A stretch of 64,000 bases of DNA from Tissierella creatinophila DSM 6911 (GCF_001940565.1 NZ_LTDM01000022.1:1-64000), one strand, 5' to 3'. Positions 33,009-42,540 are shown, counted from the stretch's first letter. The notes: generated by a model not told the origin, from the letters alone. Numbers and translations are program-made.

Positions 33009-35255
33009 TTAAATAAACTCTGATTTAATCTTTAAACCTTTTACGATTACACCTACACTAGTCCTTTTCCTTTCAAACTTTGATGAATCTAGTGCTGTAT
33101 AAAAATCAGTGGTGCTACGAACAAATTCTCCAGTTCTGATGCAAAATGCTCGGTATTCATCATAAACTTCACCCGATTTTGCTGTATAATTTTCATCTAT
33201 TTCACAACATTCTTCAAGAAAATGTGCTAGCCAATCATTCTTTTTCTTATAATCATCTATGGCTTCCCTAACTTTTTTAGGAAGAACTATTTTACAATCT
33301 TCTTTTATCACCTTTTCTGCTCCCTCTATTATCCAAGTAAGAATAGCACCGCCTGCATTTTCAAATAGATAGTCCCCATAGTTTTTAATCTCACCGCTCC
33401 CTTTTATAGTAGCTTCAAAAGGAATAACTATAAGTCTTCTCCAAGTTCCCTCATCTATGGCTCCTACCTTAGGTAGGTGATTTGTGTATAAAACTAATGT
33501 GTGAGTTGGTATAAAACTAAAAGGTGCCTGATATTTCTTTTCTGCATATATTAAATCCGTAGAACATAGATGCTTAATCATTGCTGTACTAAGTCTCATA
33601 CCTTCTTCCATTTCTGCTGCTATTAATAGCCTTTTTCCTTTAGCTTCAGCAAGCTCTGGTTTTGTATTTCTTTTGTTCCCAACAGTTAAGGCATCTGCTG
33701 ATATATTCCCGCTATAGCTTCCAAACACCCTAGCTATTGAATTCCAAAAGGTTGACTTCCCGTTCCTTCCTTCTCCATAGGCTATAATCAAGGCTTCTTC
33801 ATAGACTTTTCCTATAATTGCAAGCCCTGCTACTCTTTGAACATAGTCTATGAGGGCTTTATCTTTTTGAAAGGTAACATCAAGCATATCTGTCCAAAGT
33901 TTCATGCCCTCATCACTTGGATCTACTGTTGTTTCTTTTGTTATAAAGTGTGATGGATTATGTTCCATAGGAGAACTTATTCCTTTTCTTAAATCATAGG
34001 TTCCCTTTGGTGTATTTAATAGAAATTCATCTGCATCAAGATCTTCCATATCTATCTCAAGCATAGGCTGCCCTTCTTTAAGAACTGATGATATTCTCCC
34101 TGAATCTCTTCTTTTTATTACATATTTTTTATACTCCATTGCTTTCTCATATTTTTTAAAGCTTCTCTTTTGGCTATCATTAAAAACACTTTCTGCTTTT
34201 TTCTTACCTAGATTTGCTATTAAATCAAACACCCCATTTTCCCGCATCTCCTTCATAATCTTTTGTATTTCAATTTCAACTTCTTCTAATTGTCTAAAAG
34301 TAAGTTCCTGGGATATTCCTTGTGCTTTGGGTTTTGATTCCTCCCAGTAGCTTCCGTTATAGACTAAGAAGTCTGTTGATGGTGAATACCTAAGCTTATC
34401 CTTATATTCTTCAGCCATCACTACTGCTTGGCCTACATCTGAATAGTCCTCTGGTTCTAGTTCCATTTCAGAGTTATAGTCTTCAGGTGGAATATATCCT
34501 TCTTGTGATGATACTTGTTGTCCAAACTTTAAAGCACTGGACCATATAAGTTTTAACTCCCCTTCTTCAAGTGGTGGAACACAGTTTTCTGCTTCTTTAA
34601 GAAAGAGATCATGTGCCTTTTCTGTATCACCAAAGCGTTTTATAACTCTTGCAGCATACGTGGACATGGTGTTATTCCGACTGCCCTCTATAATAATATC
34701 TTTTGTATTTTCCCAGTTTTCAAAGTCAGATTCACTAATGAAATCTATAATGCTTTTATCTCCCTTATAGAATTCAACTTCAGTATTGTCAGTTCCAAAT
34801 AGGAATCTTCCGCTGTCTAAAGCATTCTTATCAAAGTAGGGAAATGCTGACGAAATTCTCTTTTTTAAGTCTGCATATTCCTTTGCATCTGTTATTTCTG
34901 GTATTGCAAAATATACATGGAATCTCGGTCTTGGAGATTGACTACCTTTCTGCTTCATATGATTTCTGCTGTATGATACTGCAAATGCTACATCTTGAAA
35001 CTCAAGGGAAACATCCACTGAAGTTATCCAGTCCTTTGGGTCATCTGAATGATCATTATCACAATCAAGTGGTATATTATCTGCCCTTATAAAGTTCTTG
35101 TTACTCCTGTAATTATCTTTATATTCAGCAGTAACATGGTCAAATTTAATAGCTTCTTTCATATCTTCCTCAGTCTTTATTACTATCTTCTCTGGATAAA
35201 TACAGTTTGAAAGATTACCTGTATAGTTTGATGTGTATAGAGTAAATTCAATCAT
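33009..35255 (-). CDS. Primase-helicase (P4/D5 type, AEP-like N terminus)
   Basis: A 748-residue replication protein. The N-terminal 190 residues have primase-polymerase-like motifs (DNIPLDCDNDHSDD, then SPRPRFHVYFAIPE). A PriCT-like segment follows near 200-245. The C-terminal SF3 helicase has Walker A AYGEGRNGKSTFWNSI, Walker B-like KRLLIAAEMEEG and HTLVLYTNHLPKV. It ends with a D5-type winged helix. It overlaps the upstream gene by 4 bases. Confidence 0.9.
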   Translation of the reverse strand: MIEFTLYTSNYTGNLSNCIYPEKIVIKTEEDMKEAIKFDHVTAEYKDNYRSNKNFIRADNIPLDCDNDHSDDPKDWITSVDVSLEFQDVAFAVSYSRNHMKQKGSQSPRPRFHVYFAIPEITDAKEYADLKKRISSAFPYFDKNALDSGRFLFGTDNTEVEFYKGDKSIIDFISESDFENWENTKDIIIEGSRNNTMSTYAARVIKRFGDTEKAHDLFLKEAENCVPPLEEGELKLIWSSALKFGQQVSSQEGYIPPEDYNSEMELEPEDYSDVGQAVVMAEEYKDKLRYSPSTDFLVYNGSYWEESKPKAQGISQELTFRQLEEVEIEIQKIMKEMRENGVFDLIANLGKKKAESVFNDSQKRSFKKYEKAMEYKKYVIKRRDSGRISSVLKEGQPMLEIDMEDLDADEFLLNTPKGTYDLRKGISSPMEHNPSHFITKETTVDPSDEGMKLWTDMLDVTFQKDKALIDYVQRVAGLAIIGKVYEEALIIAYGEGRNGKSTFWNSIARVFGSYSGNISADALTVGNKRNTKPELAEAKGKRLLIAAEMEEGMRLSTAMIKHLCSTDLIYAEKKYQAPFSFIPTHTLVLYTNHLPKVGAIDEGTWRRLIVIPFEATIKGSGEIKNYGDYLFENAGGAILTWIIEGAEKVIKEDCKIVLPKKVREAIDDYKKKNDWLAHFLEECCEIDENYTAKSGEVYDEYRAFCIRTGEFVRSTTDFYTALDSSKFERKRTSVGVIVKGLKIKSEFI

Positions 35256-35410
35256 TCTATCCTCTCCTTGCTTATTTTCTTAAGGCCAAGTTTAGCCCCT
35301 TCAAGATTTCCTGAAAGAGCCTGACCTCTAATTGTTTTTAATTGATGCTTTGGTATTTTTCTTCTGTATTTCTTTAAGTCTTTTATAAACGCTATAGTTT
35401 CTTTATCCAT
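35252..35410 (-). CDS. Small basic phage protein, unknown
   Basis: About 52 residues (MDKETIAFIKDLKKYRRKIPKH..., GQALSGNLEGAKLGLKKI). ATG 35410 has AGAAGGA upstream. Basic and helical; similar small proteins lie between polymerase and primase genes in related phages. Function unknown. Confidence 0.66.
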   Translation of the reverse strand: MDKETIAFIKDLKKYRRKIPKHQLKTIRGQALSGNLEGAKLGLKKISKERIE

Positions 35411-35414
35411 AAAA

Positions 35415-37364
35415 TCAATCCTTCTTGTAATATTCAGATTCAAAGCCTTCAGCTCCTAGTGGCAATCCTGGAGCCCAGTCCATCGGAAGAGCCATAATAG
35501 CTTCTACTTCTTCAAGCGATCCAAAGTTATCTGGAACATCTAGAACTACCTCATCGTGTATGTGTGCTACAATTTTATATCCTGTTTCATCAAGCCTTAT
35601 CATGGATTCAGCTAAACAATCTCTGGCTATGGCTTGTATAATATTTTCCGTTAGTTTTCCGCCATAAGTGTCAACCCTGCCCCACTTTCTAGTTCCAGGC
35701 ATAAGACCTTCAAATGTTAACTTGTCCTTATTGAACCTTTCATCTATTTCAATTCTTGGTCTTACATAAGCTAGACTTCTACCAGATGGAAGAGTAATAA
35801 ATAGGATGCCACTTCTATAGGAGAACTTAAGTCCGTGTTGCATTTTTATAGTTGTTCTTCCCTTTACTGCTTTTATTGCAGCATCTCCTACATCCCACCA
35901 AAGCTTTACTATATTGGGATTAGATCTTCTCCAGGTGTCTACTAAAGGTTTTAGTTCTTCTTCCTCTAGACCCATATCTATAGCTCCCATAGCTTTAAGT
36001 GCTCCAACACTCCCTTGATAGCCAAGAGCCAGTTCTGAAATCTTACCTTTTCTTCTATATTCACTGTCTTTAGTAATCTCATCTATTGGAACTCCAAACA
36101 TCTGTGATGCTGATGCTTCATATATCTTTCCATGGGAGTTAAAAACATCAAGCCTCCACCTTTCACCTGCAAGCCAGGCTATGACCCTAGCTTCAATAGC
36201 TGAGAAGTCTGAAACTATAAATCTGCTATTATTTGATGGAATAAAGGCTGTTCTTATGAGTTGCGATAATACATCTGGTACTGAATCAAAGAGTAGTTCT
36301 ATGGGCTCATAGTTTCCTTCGAGTAATAGATTTCTGGCTAGGCCTAAATCGCTCATGGTGTTCCTAGGTAAATTTTGAATTTGCACCAAACGCCCTGCCC
36401 ATCGCCCAGTCGAAGCTCCATAGAATTGAAGTAATCCTCTAACTCTTTCATCTATACAAATTGCTCTGTCCATAGCTTCATATTTCTTAACTGAAGTCTT
36501 GGACATATCTTGCCTTAACTCTAATACTCGTTTGACTTTAGGATTTATGTCTTTTTCTAATAAGTCTGATACATTTTGCTTTGTTAGTCCATCTATCTCA
36601 AATCCTGTTTCAGCTTCAAGCCATTTCTTTAGTTGCATTGGGCTGTTTGGATTATCTAGATTCGTAAGTTCTACTGCTTCTTCGTATAGTTTTTCTTGAT
36701 AGTTTTCATCACACTTTATTGCGTTTTCTACTAACTGCTTATCTATTTTTACTCCTAGATCATTTATCTTTTGGTCTAGATTCCATAGCTTTATTTCACT
36801 TTCTATCATGGGGAAGTTATCTAGCTTTTTTCTGATACTTCTTTCAACTTCCACATCTTGCTTACAGTATTCTTTGAAGATATTCCATTTTTTTATATCT
36901 TGCTTTGGTGTATTTCTAGTTCTTCCACCATTAACCTTAGTTGCCTTGCAGGGGATAGAGAAGTATCTTATCAAGGCTTTACCTTCATCCATCTTCTGCA
37001 TCTCTAATCTTAGGGCCTGGGCTACTCCTGCAAGACTTCCAGGTAGTCCTAGTGTTAAGCAATGAGCCATAGAACATTTCCACTGTTCTGCTGCTATTTC
37101 TTCTCCTAGATGCTTTGCTAAACAGGTTCTTTCAAAGGCTGCATTAAAGGCTGTTTTAATTATTGATGAATCTGTTAAAGCTTCTATTACTTCCTTTGGT
37201 ATTTCTTCTCCCTGGGCTAGGTCTACTACTTGAACTTCCTCGTTATTGAAGCAATATCCAATGAGTAATATTTCAAAGTCATCTGCTTCTGTGTAGCTGA
37301 AAACCCCAGAAGTTCTGAGGTTTACGCTACTATAGGTTTCAATATCTACTGCTAGAGTTTTCAT
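35415..37364 (-). CDS. Family A DNA polymerase (phage type)
   Basis: About 649 residues. The 3'-5' exonuclease motif is LAVDIETYSS. Polymerase motif A is FIVSDFSAIEARVIAWLAG, motif B RRKGKISELALGYQG, and motif C IVAHIHDEVVLDVP, so all catalytic aspartates are present. ATG 37364 lies eight bases after AGGA; ATG 37370 overlaps the previous stop. Confidence 0.95.
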   Translation of the reverse strand: MKTLAVDIETYSSVNLRTSGVFSYTEADDFEILLIGYCFNNEEVQVVDLAQGEEIPKEVIEALTDSSIIKTAFNAAFERTCLAKHLGEEIAAEQWKCSMAHCLTLGLPGSLAGVAQALRLEMQKMDEGKALIRYFSIPCKATKVNGGRTRNTPKQDIKKWNIFKEYCKQDVEVERSIRKKLDNFPMIESEIKLWNLDQKINDLGVKIDKQLVENAIKCDENYQEKLYEEAVELTNLDNPNSPMQLKKWLEAETGFEIDGLTKQNVSDLLEKDINPKVKRVLELRQDMSKTSVKKYEAMDRAICIDERVRGLLQFYGASTGRWAGRLVQIQNLPRNTMSDLGLARNLLLEGNYEPIELLFDSVPDVLSQLIRTAFIPSNNSRFIVSDFSAIEARVIAWLAGERWRLDVFNSHGKIYEASASQMFGVPIDEITKDSEYRRKGKISELALGYQGSVGALKAMGAIDMGLEEEELKPLVDTWRRSNPNIVKLWWDVGDAAIKAVKGRTTIKMQHGLKFSYRSGILFITLPSGRSLAYVRPRIEIDERFNKDKLTFEGLMPGTRKWGRVDTYGGKLTENIIQAIARDCLAESMIRLDETGYKIVAHIHDEVVLDVPDNFGSLEEVEAIMALPMDWAPGLPLGAEGFESEYYKKD

Positions 37365-37369
37365 ATCCA

Positions 37370-37906
37370 TTATCCTAATATGTCATCATCTGCAAATGCT
37401 GAGAAGTCATCTTCAGCTCTAGGTTTTCCGCCAAGTGATTCTCCATCTTCTAACTTTTGTACATTATTAAGTGAGAAGCTTATCCCAGTTGAGCCGTTTA
37501 CTGAATATGGAAATCCAGTTATACTCACTCTTCCATAGCATCCTGAGTAGACTTCTGTTGGGTCCAGTATAGGATTTACATCCTTATCTACTAGACCAGG
37601 TTTAGTTTTAGAGTTTACATTTAAAAAGTAGCTGTCCTTGTAGGCTTCATCATCTGGCTTGTCTACATCTCCATCTCTTAAAGGTATTCTAAAACTTGGT
37701 GCCTTTCCGAACTTTGAACCAAATCTTGATACTCCTTCTTTTGTAGCTTTTTCTATTGCAGCTTCTATTTTTCCAAGTGTAGCCTTGTCATTCTTTGGTA
37801 TTATTGCTGATAGCGAATATTTCTCTTCTCCACCTGCTACTGCAGCCTTTGGTTTGTTTACGAACACATAACTCAATAAGCATTTTCCTGTAATCACCTT
37901 TGTCAT
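37370..37906 (-). CDS. DUF2815 ssDNA-binding-like protein
   Basis: About 178 residues: MTKVITGKCLLSYVFVNKP at the start, then RFGSKFGKAPSFRIPLRDGD and YSGCYGRVSITGFPY. This is the DUF2815 family, related to phage single-strand DNA-binding proteins, always beside DUF2800 and the polymerase. ATG 37906 has GGAGAG at normal spacing. Confidence 0.85.
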   Translation of the reverse strand: MTKVITGKCLLSYVFVNKPKAAVAGGEEKYSLSAIIPKNDKATLGKIEAAIEKATKEGVSRFGSKFGKAPSFRIPLRDGDVDKPDDEAYKDSYFLNVNSKTKPGLVDKDVNPILDPTEVYSGCYGRVSITGFPYSVNGSTGISFSLNNVQKLEDGESLGGKPRAEDDFSAFADDDILG

Positions 37907-37923
37907 AATAATCAACTCTCCTT

Positions 37924-39066
37924 TTAGTTTTTAAAATCTATTTCAGCTGAACTTTTAATCTCCAGCCTCTTATCATCATCTGGCACCAGCTTTAATTTCC
38001 CTGGTGGTCTTTCTATTAAAGAACCTATTACTTCTTCAAAGTCTTTTTTACCTAGCTGCTTTTCAAGCTTTGTTAGGCTTAACAGTGATTTAGAATATAT
38101 CTTTTCTTCTTCATATCCTGCTTCAAGAAGAACCTTTGCTACTTCTTCTTTGGAAGTGTACTTTCTGGTTCTTCTACCTTCTACAAGCTTAAAGCCAGGC
38201 CACTCCTTATTGTTATTAACTGCTTCTGTGTAAGCGTACTTTTCTATATCTTTGGCCCACTTTACTAATTCATCTACTTGCTTTAAAACTGTCACTACTT
38301 CTAAATCTGTCAGTAGTGGTGCATTTTTAAAGTCTAATTTTGCTAGTTTCATATTCTCATCTGCCCTAGCCCTGCATCTGTCTTTAACTAGGCACCATAT
38401 ACAATGTTCTCCAGGATTAAATTCTCCTTCACCTGCATAGGCTAAATCTGCCTTAGGTTTGACTTCTTCCTCTCCCCACTTAAGCAAATCTTCTACTTCC
38501 ATTTCATCAGTGGAGATATGATCAAGTCTTGGCTGCATTATGGTCATCTTCACTTTCTTTGCTCCATATAGGAAGTTAAAATTATCCACTGCTCCAAGTG
38601 CATATAGCCTAAGTTGACTATTATCTATAGCGTCTACTCTTAGGCCTTTACCAAATTTTAAATCTACTACTTCTATTGCATCTTCATCTACAACTAATAA
38701 ATCTGCAGTTCCAAAGCCTTCTTTACAAATGCAAGAATAATCAACTCGCTGCTCTATGGAGATCATTCCTGTTTTATGTTCATTTATCTTCTCAATGGCA
38801 AAGTCTACATATTGGTCTACATACATTTCCAGCTCTTTAGTATAAAACTCGTTTTCTTTCATAGCTTTTAACTTTTTATTAAAGTCAGCCTTTAATATTT
38901 CTCCTAAATGACTTCTTAGCTTCAATTCTGATAAATCGTGGGCAAAGGTTCCTTCTCTTGCAAAGATGCTTGATTTGCCCTCTTCATTCTCCTCTAGGCG
39001 AGCACTGGGTGGGCAGTTCATCCAACGGTCAGCACCTGATGCAGAAAGTAGAGCATGTTGTGCCAT
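37924..39066 (-). CDS. DUF2800 PD-(D/E)XK nuclease-family protein
   Basis: A 380-residue protein opening LLSASGADRWMNCPPSARLE. The PD-(D/E)XK core is GTADLLVVDEDAIEVVDLKFGKG, and GEHCIWCLVKDRCRA near residue 230 gives a Cys cluster like the iron-sulfur site of RecB/AddB-like nucleases. Part of the recombination/replication module. Confidence 0.88.
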   Translation of the reverse strand: MAQHALLSASGADRWMNCPPSARLEENEEGKSSIFAREGTFAHDLSELKLRSHLGEILKADFNKKLKAMKENEFYTKELEMYVDQYVDFAIEKINEHKTGMISIEQRVDYSCICKEGFGTADLLVVDEDAIEVVDLKFGKGLRVDAIDNSQLRLYALGAVDNFNFLYGAKKVKMTIMQPRLDHISTDEMEVEDLLKWGEEEVKPKADLAYAGEGEFNPGEHCIWCLVKDRCRARADENMKLAKLDFKNAPLLTDLEVVTVLKQVDELVKWAKDIEKYAYTEAVNNNKEWPGFKLVEGRRTRKYTSKEEVAKVLLEAGYEEEKIYSKSLLSLTKLEKQLGKKDFEEVIGSLIERPPGKLKLVPDDDKRLEIKSSAEIDFKN

Positions 39067-39353
39067 TATATTTTCCTCGCTTCATCTAGTAGTTCTTGGT
39101 ACTTGTCCTCTGGAACATCAGAAAGCTTTTTAGCTCCATATTTGATGATGAGTTTCTTTACTTCTTTTTGCTTGCCATCTCTAGTTAAAACTGCAAGGAC
39201 TGCTCTTAAATCTTCAAATGTTATTTTTGTTGCTGGTTCTCTTACCTCTTCTACATCAGTTACATGTTGCTCATCTGTTGCTAGAGCTTCAATACTATCT
39301 GCAAGGCTCCTTAGGTCTTTCACTACATTCATTGCTAGTTTCATCCTGCTCAT
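39066..39353 (-). CDS. Small phage protein (helical, unknown)
   Basis: A 95-residue protein: LAMNVVKDLRSLADSIEALA, an acidic linker, then ITFEDLRAVLAVLTRDGKQKEVKKLI, which resembles the small conserved protein often placed before DUF2800 genes. AAGGAGAAAAAGAT precedes the ATG. Function unknown. Confidence 0.7.
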   Translation of the reverse strand: MSRMKLAMNVVKDLRSLADSIEALATDEQHVTDVEEVREPATKITFEDLRAVLAVLTRDGKQKEVKKLIIKYGAKKLSDVPEDKYQELLDEARKI

Positions 39354-39453
39354 TATCTTTTTCTCCTTTCATAACTTTTTTAGCTAGACTCTTACTTACA
39401 ACAGAAATAGCCATCAATGTTCCAGCCATTTCTTCCTGTAATTCCTTTTGCAT
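39295..39453 (-). CDS. Small phage protein, unknown
   Basis: About 52 residues (MQKELQEEMAGTLMAISVVS..., ending SERPKEPCR). GGGAGG precedes ATG 39453. Its 3' end overlaps the next gene by 59 bases in another frame, which is a long overlap but compatible with the good start sites of both. Confidence 0.5.
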   Translation of the reverse strand: MQKELQEEMAGTLMAISVVSKSLAKKVMKGEKDNEQDETSNECSERPKEPCR

Positions 39454-39563
39454 AAGATTTCCTCCCTTCATATCTCTTAGGACATTCACCTCAATTCTGG
39501 GTAAAGATTTTTTTATTGTCCTTCTATATCTCCTAGGACATCTGTAAAGGTTTTGGGTAAAGT

Positions 39564-40061
39564 TTATTTAGTCCAATCTTTTAATTTCTCTTGAATAATT
39601 GGAAGATACTTTTTCTTTCTGTTATTGACGGTCTTTCTAGACATACCGATTTCTTTAGCTACCTCTCGTTCGGATAATCCTTCTATCAATACAAGTTTCA
39701 TAGCTTTACTGTCTTTATCATTTAATTCATCTAAGATATTTAAGAGTTCATCTAGTAAAATTTTATATGCAACTTCTTCTTCAACATTTGTTTCTGATTT
39801 TGCTTCGAAGCCTTGTTCTTCCCTAGCTTGATTTAGGGACAAAGGTAAACCCATTTTGATATGATGCAAGCCAGACCCATTACCTGCATTTGATTGCTTT
39901 AAAATCTTTCCACTTCCAGCAAAAGGATCATCCATCTCATTTAAATCCTTATAAGCTCTTTGTATTCTTTTCTGCTCTCTCCAAACTGGCTGCATATAAG
40001 CCTTGTAAACCTCTTCACTTACTGGTACTTTCTCTCCATCAATTTCAATAAATCTTGACAT
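39564..40061 (-). CDS. Sigma-70 region 4-like phage regulator
   Basis: About 165 residues. The C terminus is a clear region-4 helix-turn-helix: LVLIEGLSEREVAKEIGMSRKTVNNRKKKYLP. The N terminus has the pattern EEVYKAYMQPVWREQKRIQRAYKD found in phage sigma-like proteins. ATG 40061 follows AGAGGGG, which is part of a small hairpin. Likely controls early or middle phage genes. Confidence 0.8.
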   Translation of the reverse strand: MSRFIEIDGEKVPVSEEVYKAYMQPVWREQKRIQRAYKDLNEMDDPFAGSGKILKQSNAGNGSGLHHIKMGLPLSLNQAREEQGFEAKSETNVEEEVAYKILLDELLNILDELNDKDSKAMKLVLIEGLSEREVAKEIGMSRKTVNNRKKKYLPIIQEKLKDWTK

Positions 40062-40067
40062 AAAATT

Positions 40068-40094
40068 AGCCCCTCTCTCGGAGAGAAAAGGGCA
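40068..40094 (-). promoter_or_regulatory. Hairpin over the ribosome-binding site of the sigma-like gene
   Basis: On the transcript GCCC...TCTCT and AGAGA..GGGC pair, with the SD (AGAGGGG) in the 3' arm. This could lower or regulate translation of the sigma-like gene. Confidence 0.42.
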
Positions 40095-40240
40095 TAACAA
40101 TCAGCCAAAAAACTCACCTTTTTTTTATTAGGCGAGCCTTTCGGCTGCTTGATGATATATTAAAATTTACTCTATACTATATAAATAGATTGAGATTGTA
40201 TTTCTTACTATTGGAAATCGAACATACTTTCTATAACAAT

Positions 40241-40289
40241 AAAAAAAGAGCCCAATAACTACTTAATTAAAAGTAGCTATCAGGCTCTT
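40241..40289 (-). terminator. Terminator after the zinc-ribbon gene
   Basis: Minus strand AGAGCC..AGCTACTT...AAGTAG..GGGCTCT followed by seven T. It ends the first early transcript. The rest of the 40095-40308 gap shows only a GAAA-loop hairpin (AGCCGAAAGGCT) near 40133. Confidence 0.82.
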
Positions 40290-40308
40290 AAGGTAGTTCT
40301 ATGACTCC

Positions 40309-40494
40309 TTATCGTCTCTGTACAGCTTTACCAGCTATTAATGTAAACTTTTTATGTGCTAAATCTACTCTCCAAATGCTTTTACACACTTGGCATTTTT
40401 CTCTTGTAAATCCATAGGCTCCTTCTTCTTTGTCAAAAAGCCTCTTGCCACAAGTAGGGCAGTTCATTCTTTCAATTTTTCTTGCAGTTTGCAT
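40309..40494 (-). CDS. Small zinc-ribbon protein (Com-like)
   Basis: About 61 residues with MNCPTCGKRLF and REKCQVCKSIWRVDL, one zinc ribbon, and a basic end. ATG 40494 lies six bases after AAAGGAGG; the ATG at 40500 abuts that site. Follows the methylase-like gene in the same transcript. Confidence 0.7.
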   Translation of the reverse strand: MQTARKIERMNCPTCGKRLFDKEEGAYGFTREKCQVCKSIWRVDLAHKKFTLIAGKAVQRR

Positions 40495-40517
40495 GGCCAT
40501 CCTCCTTTGAATTTGTT

Positions 40518-42329
40518 TTATAGACCGCTGTTTATACCTAATCTTTCCATTAGCTCTTTTCGTTTCCCTTCATATTCTCTTTCTGCTTCCCTTATTCTGT
40601 GTTCATAGGTTTTATGGTTGTCTTCCATTGCATTACCTATCTCATACATTACCTTCTCTGAATACACTGGTACTTCCATTCTGGAGAGTTGTTTATTATT
40701 GATTAATGTTACTGTAGTACCTGTCTGGATACTTTCAAGCATCCTTTTACCAATTTTACTTTTTAAAAACTCTACTAATATATATGGATTATATTTATTA
40801 CGATCAACTCTGATTCTAGTTAAATTACTGCTGAAGAATAGATTTTTAAAGTTGGTGCCTACTAGGGTTACTTTGGTTTCCCACCCTTTTGTAGTGATGA
40901 GTATGTCTTCTGGTTCAACACTATATCTTTCTAACCACTCATTGCTCTTAGGCTTAATTCTACTTGCATCTTCATAGTTAATGCCGCTTTCATCAATATT
41001 TCTAACGCTGATAAAGTAGTAGCCTTCTTCAGCTTCTAATTCTTCTAGTTCATTTCTTGAAAGGCTAAGACCTCTTGTAATTTCTACAATTTTATCTAGT
41101 GCTATGGTTTCTTCAAATTTATTCTTTAATGTTTCAAAGTCTATATATTCAACTGGGTTTAATCTATATTCATATTCTTGTATCTTTTCTAAGGGGATGA
41201 GTTTACTAAAGCCTTCCTCTTCCATACCATTGTAATAAGCATCTAGTATTTTCTTTCTACCTTCTTCAGTTAAGCTATATTGGTTTCTATTAAGTCTTAC
41301 TCCATATTCATGGGCATTAATAAAAAGTATTAATCCTTGTCTTTCTACTGGCTTGTCTCGGTTAAGGATTATTATTTCAGTTCCTATATTGGTGCCTTCA
41401 TATAGATTATCTGGCAGGGTTATAACTGCTTCAATTAAATCCTCTTTAACTATCCTAGATCTTACATCTTTTTCAAAACCCCTCACAAGCATTCCTTTTG
41501 AACCTATTGCTATACCTTTACCTTGTTCATTTAAATGGTAGATTATATTTTGGATAAAGGCCCATTCTGGATTTGCTTTTCCTGGAGCTCCATAACGAAA
41601 TCTTGGATCATTTGCTCTAAATTGTCTATCATATCTTGATATTCTAGGCATATCGCATACTACTAAATCAAATTCTTTAACTTCTTCTTTATCCCTTTTG
41701 GTGAAAATATCTTTGTTTATGATTTCATAGCTTTCTACTTCATTAACAATCATTAAAAGCTTTGATATTAAAGCTATAGTAGTATTGATCTCTTCTGCAT
41801 AGTAATATGGTTGACAGTCAGTTTTCCTAAATACCTCTAAAGCAATATTAGATATACCTGAACAGTAATCTGCGAAGCTGTCTATTCTATTTCCCTCTAC
41901 TAGGTTTACTACTAGACTAGCTATGCTATTGGGTGTCTCGTTGAAGTTTCTAACTTCTAGGCCATCTTGGACTGCTATATTTATCAAGTCTCGCAGGTCA
42001 TGCTTGGTTTTAAACTCTTTATTACTTAGGGACCAGTAAACTTCTTTTAAATCTATTTTCTCATCTACAAAGGATTTACTCAGAAGAGTACTAAGTATTC
42101 CAGCTATTTCTGGGAAGTCTGCTTCATAATATCTTATACTATTTTCTGGATTCTCATTGTCCAAGATAGGTTTGGTGATTAAATAAACTGAGTCACCATA
42201 TCTATCTGATTGCTCCATCCATTTTATAAACAATATTCCTAAGACAATATTAAAGGCTTGCTCCTGATTGAACACCCCCCTTAATTGGCTAATATATCTT
42301 TTAATTAGCTTTTTCTTTGTTTCATTCAT
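40518..42329 (-). CDS. HsdM-like methylase fused to an HsdS-like recognition domain
   Basis: A 603-residue protein. Residues 1-120 resemble the HsdM N-terminal domain. The SAM motif is SFADYCSGISNIAL (about 151-164), with Cys-Ser-Gly in place of the usual Gly-x-Gly run. The catalytic NPPY/F motif reads CDMPRI (about 225-230). From about 410 a target-recognition-like domain follows (IVEITRGLSLSRNELEE, ILITTKGWETKVTLVG). AAGGAGG precedes ATG 42329. No HsdR or separate HsdS is nearby. The altered motifs suggest it may bind DNA without methylating it. Confidence 0.78.
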   Translation of the reverse strand: MNETKKKLIKRYISQLRGVFNQEQAFNIVLGILFIKWMEQSDRYGDSVYLITKPILDNENPENSIRYYEADFPEIAGILSTLLSKSFVDEKIDLKEVYWSLSNKEFKTKHDLRDLINIAVQDGLEVRNFNETPNSIASLVVNLVEGNRIDSFADYCSGISNIALEVFRKTDCQPYYYAEEINTTIALISKLLMIVNEVESYEIINKDIFTKRDKEEVKEFDLVVCDMPRISRYDRQFRANDPRFRYGAPGKANPEWAFIQNIIYHLNEQGKGIAIGSKGMLVRGFEKDVRSRIVKEDLIEAVITLPDNLYEGTNIGTEIIILNRDKPVERQGLILFINAHEYGVRLNRNQYSLTEEGRKKILDAYYNGMEEEGFSKLIPLEKIQEYEYRLNPVEYIDFETLKNKFEETIALDKIVEITRGLSLSRNELEELEAEEGYYFISVRNIDESGINYEDASRIKPKSNEWLERYSVEPEDILITTKGWETKVTLVGTNFKNLFFSSNLTRIRVDRNKYNPYILVEFLKSKIGKRMLESIQTGTTVTLINNKQLSRMEVPVYSEKVMYEIGNAMEDNHKTYEHRIREAEREYEGKRKELMERLGINSGL

Positions 42330-42343
42330 TATAAATCCTCCTT

Positions 42344-42475
42344 AAGTATTTACATACCTTTTGTTTTAAGTTAAAAAAATATGGGTTGTAAATCTAAATG
42401 CCTTAAAGGTATTTTTATACCTTATACATATTCTAACACCAAACTTATTATATGTCAATAAGTATTTATATACTT
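42344..42475 (-). promoter_or_regulatory. Early promoter with three matching operators
   Basis: Minus strand TTGACA (42453-42458), 17 bases, TAGAAT (42430-42435). Three 12-bp palindromic sites GTATTTACATAC (42346-42357), GTATTTTTATAC (42409-42420) and GTATTTATATAC (42462-42473) lie in the leader, over the start point, and just above the -35. Repressor control of the early operon is the natural reading. Confidence 0.75.
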
Positions 42476-42491
42476 TATTATTTTCATACAT

Positions 42492-42531
42492 AAAAAAAAG
42501 AACCCCTTAGGAATTTAATCCTTTGGGGTCC
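42492..42531 (-). terminator. Terminator facing the early promoter
   Basis: Minus strand ACCCCAAAGGATTAA-ATTCCTAAGGGGT followed by TTCTTTTTTTT. It insulates the early promoter from leftward transcription and ends the short transcript starting near 42607. Confidence 0.85.
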
Positions 42532-42540
42532 TTCTATAGT

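Noticed and set aside
40130-40152. GAAA-loop hairpin as a riboswitch or terminator
   Set aside because: Short stem, no T run in a useful direction and no conserved riboswitch core around it.
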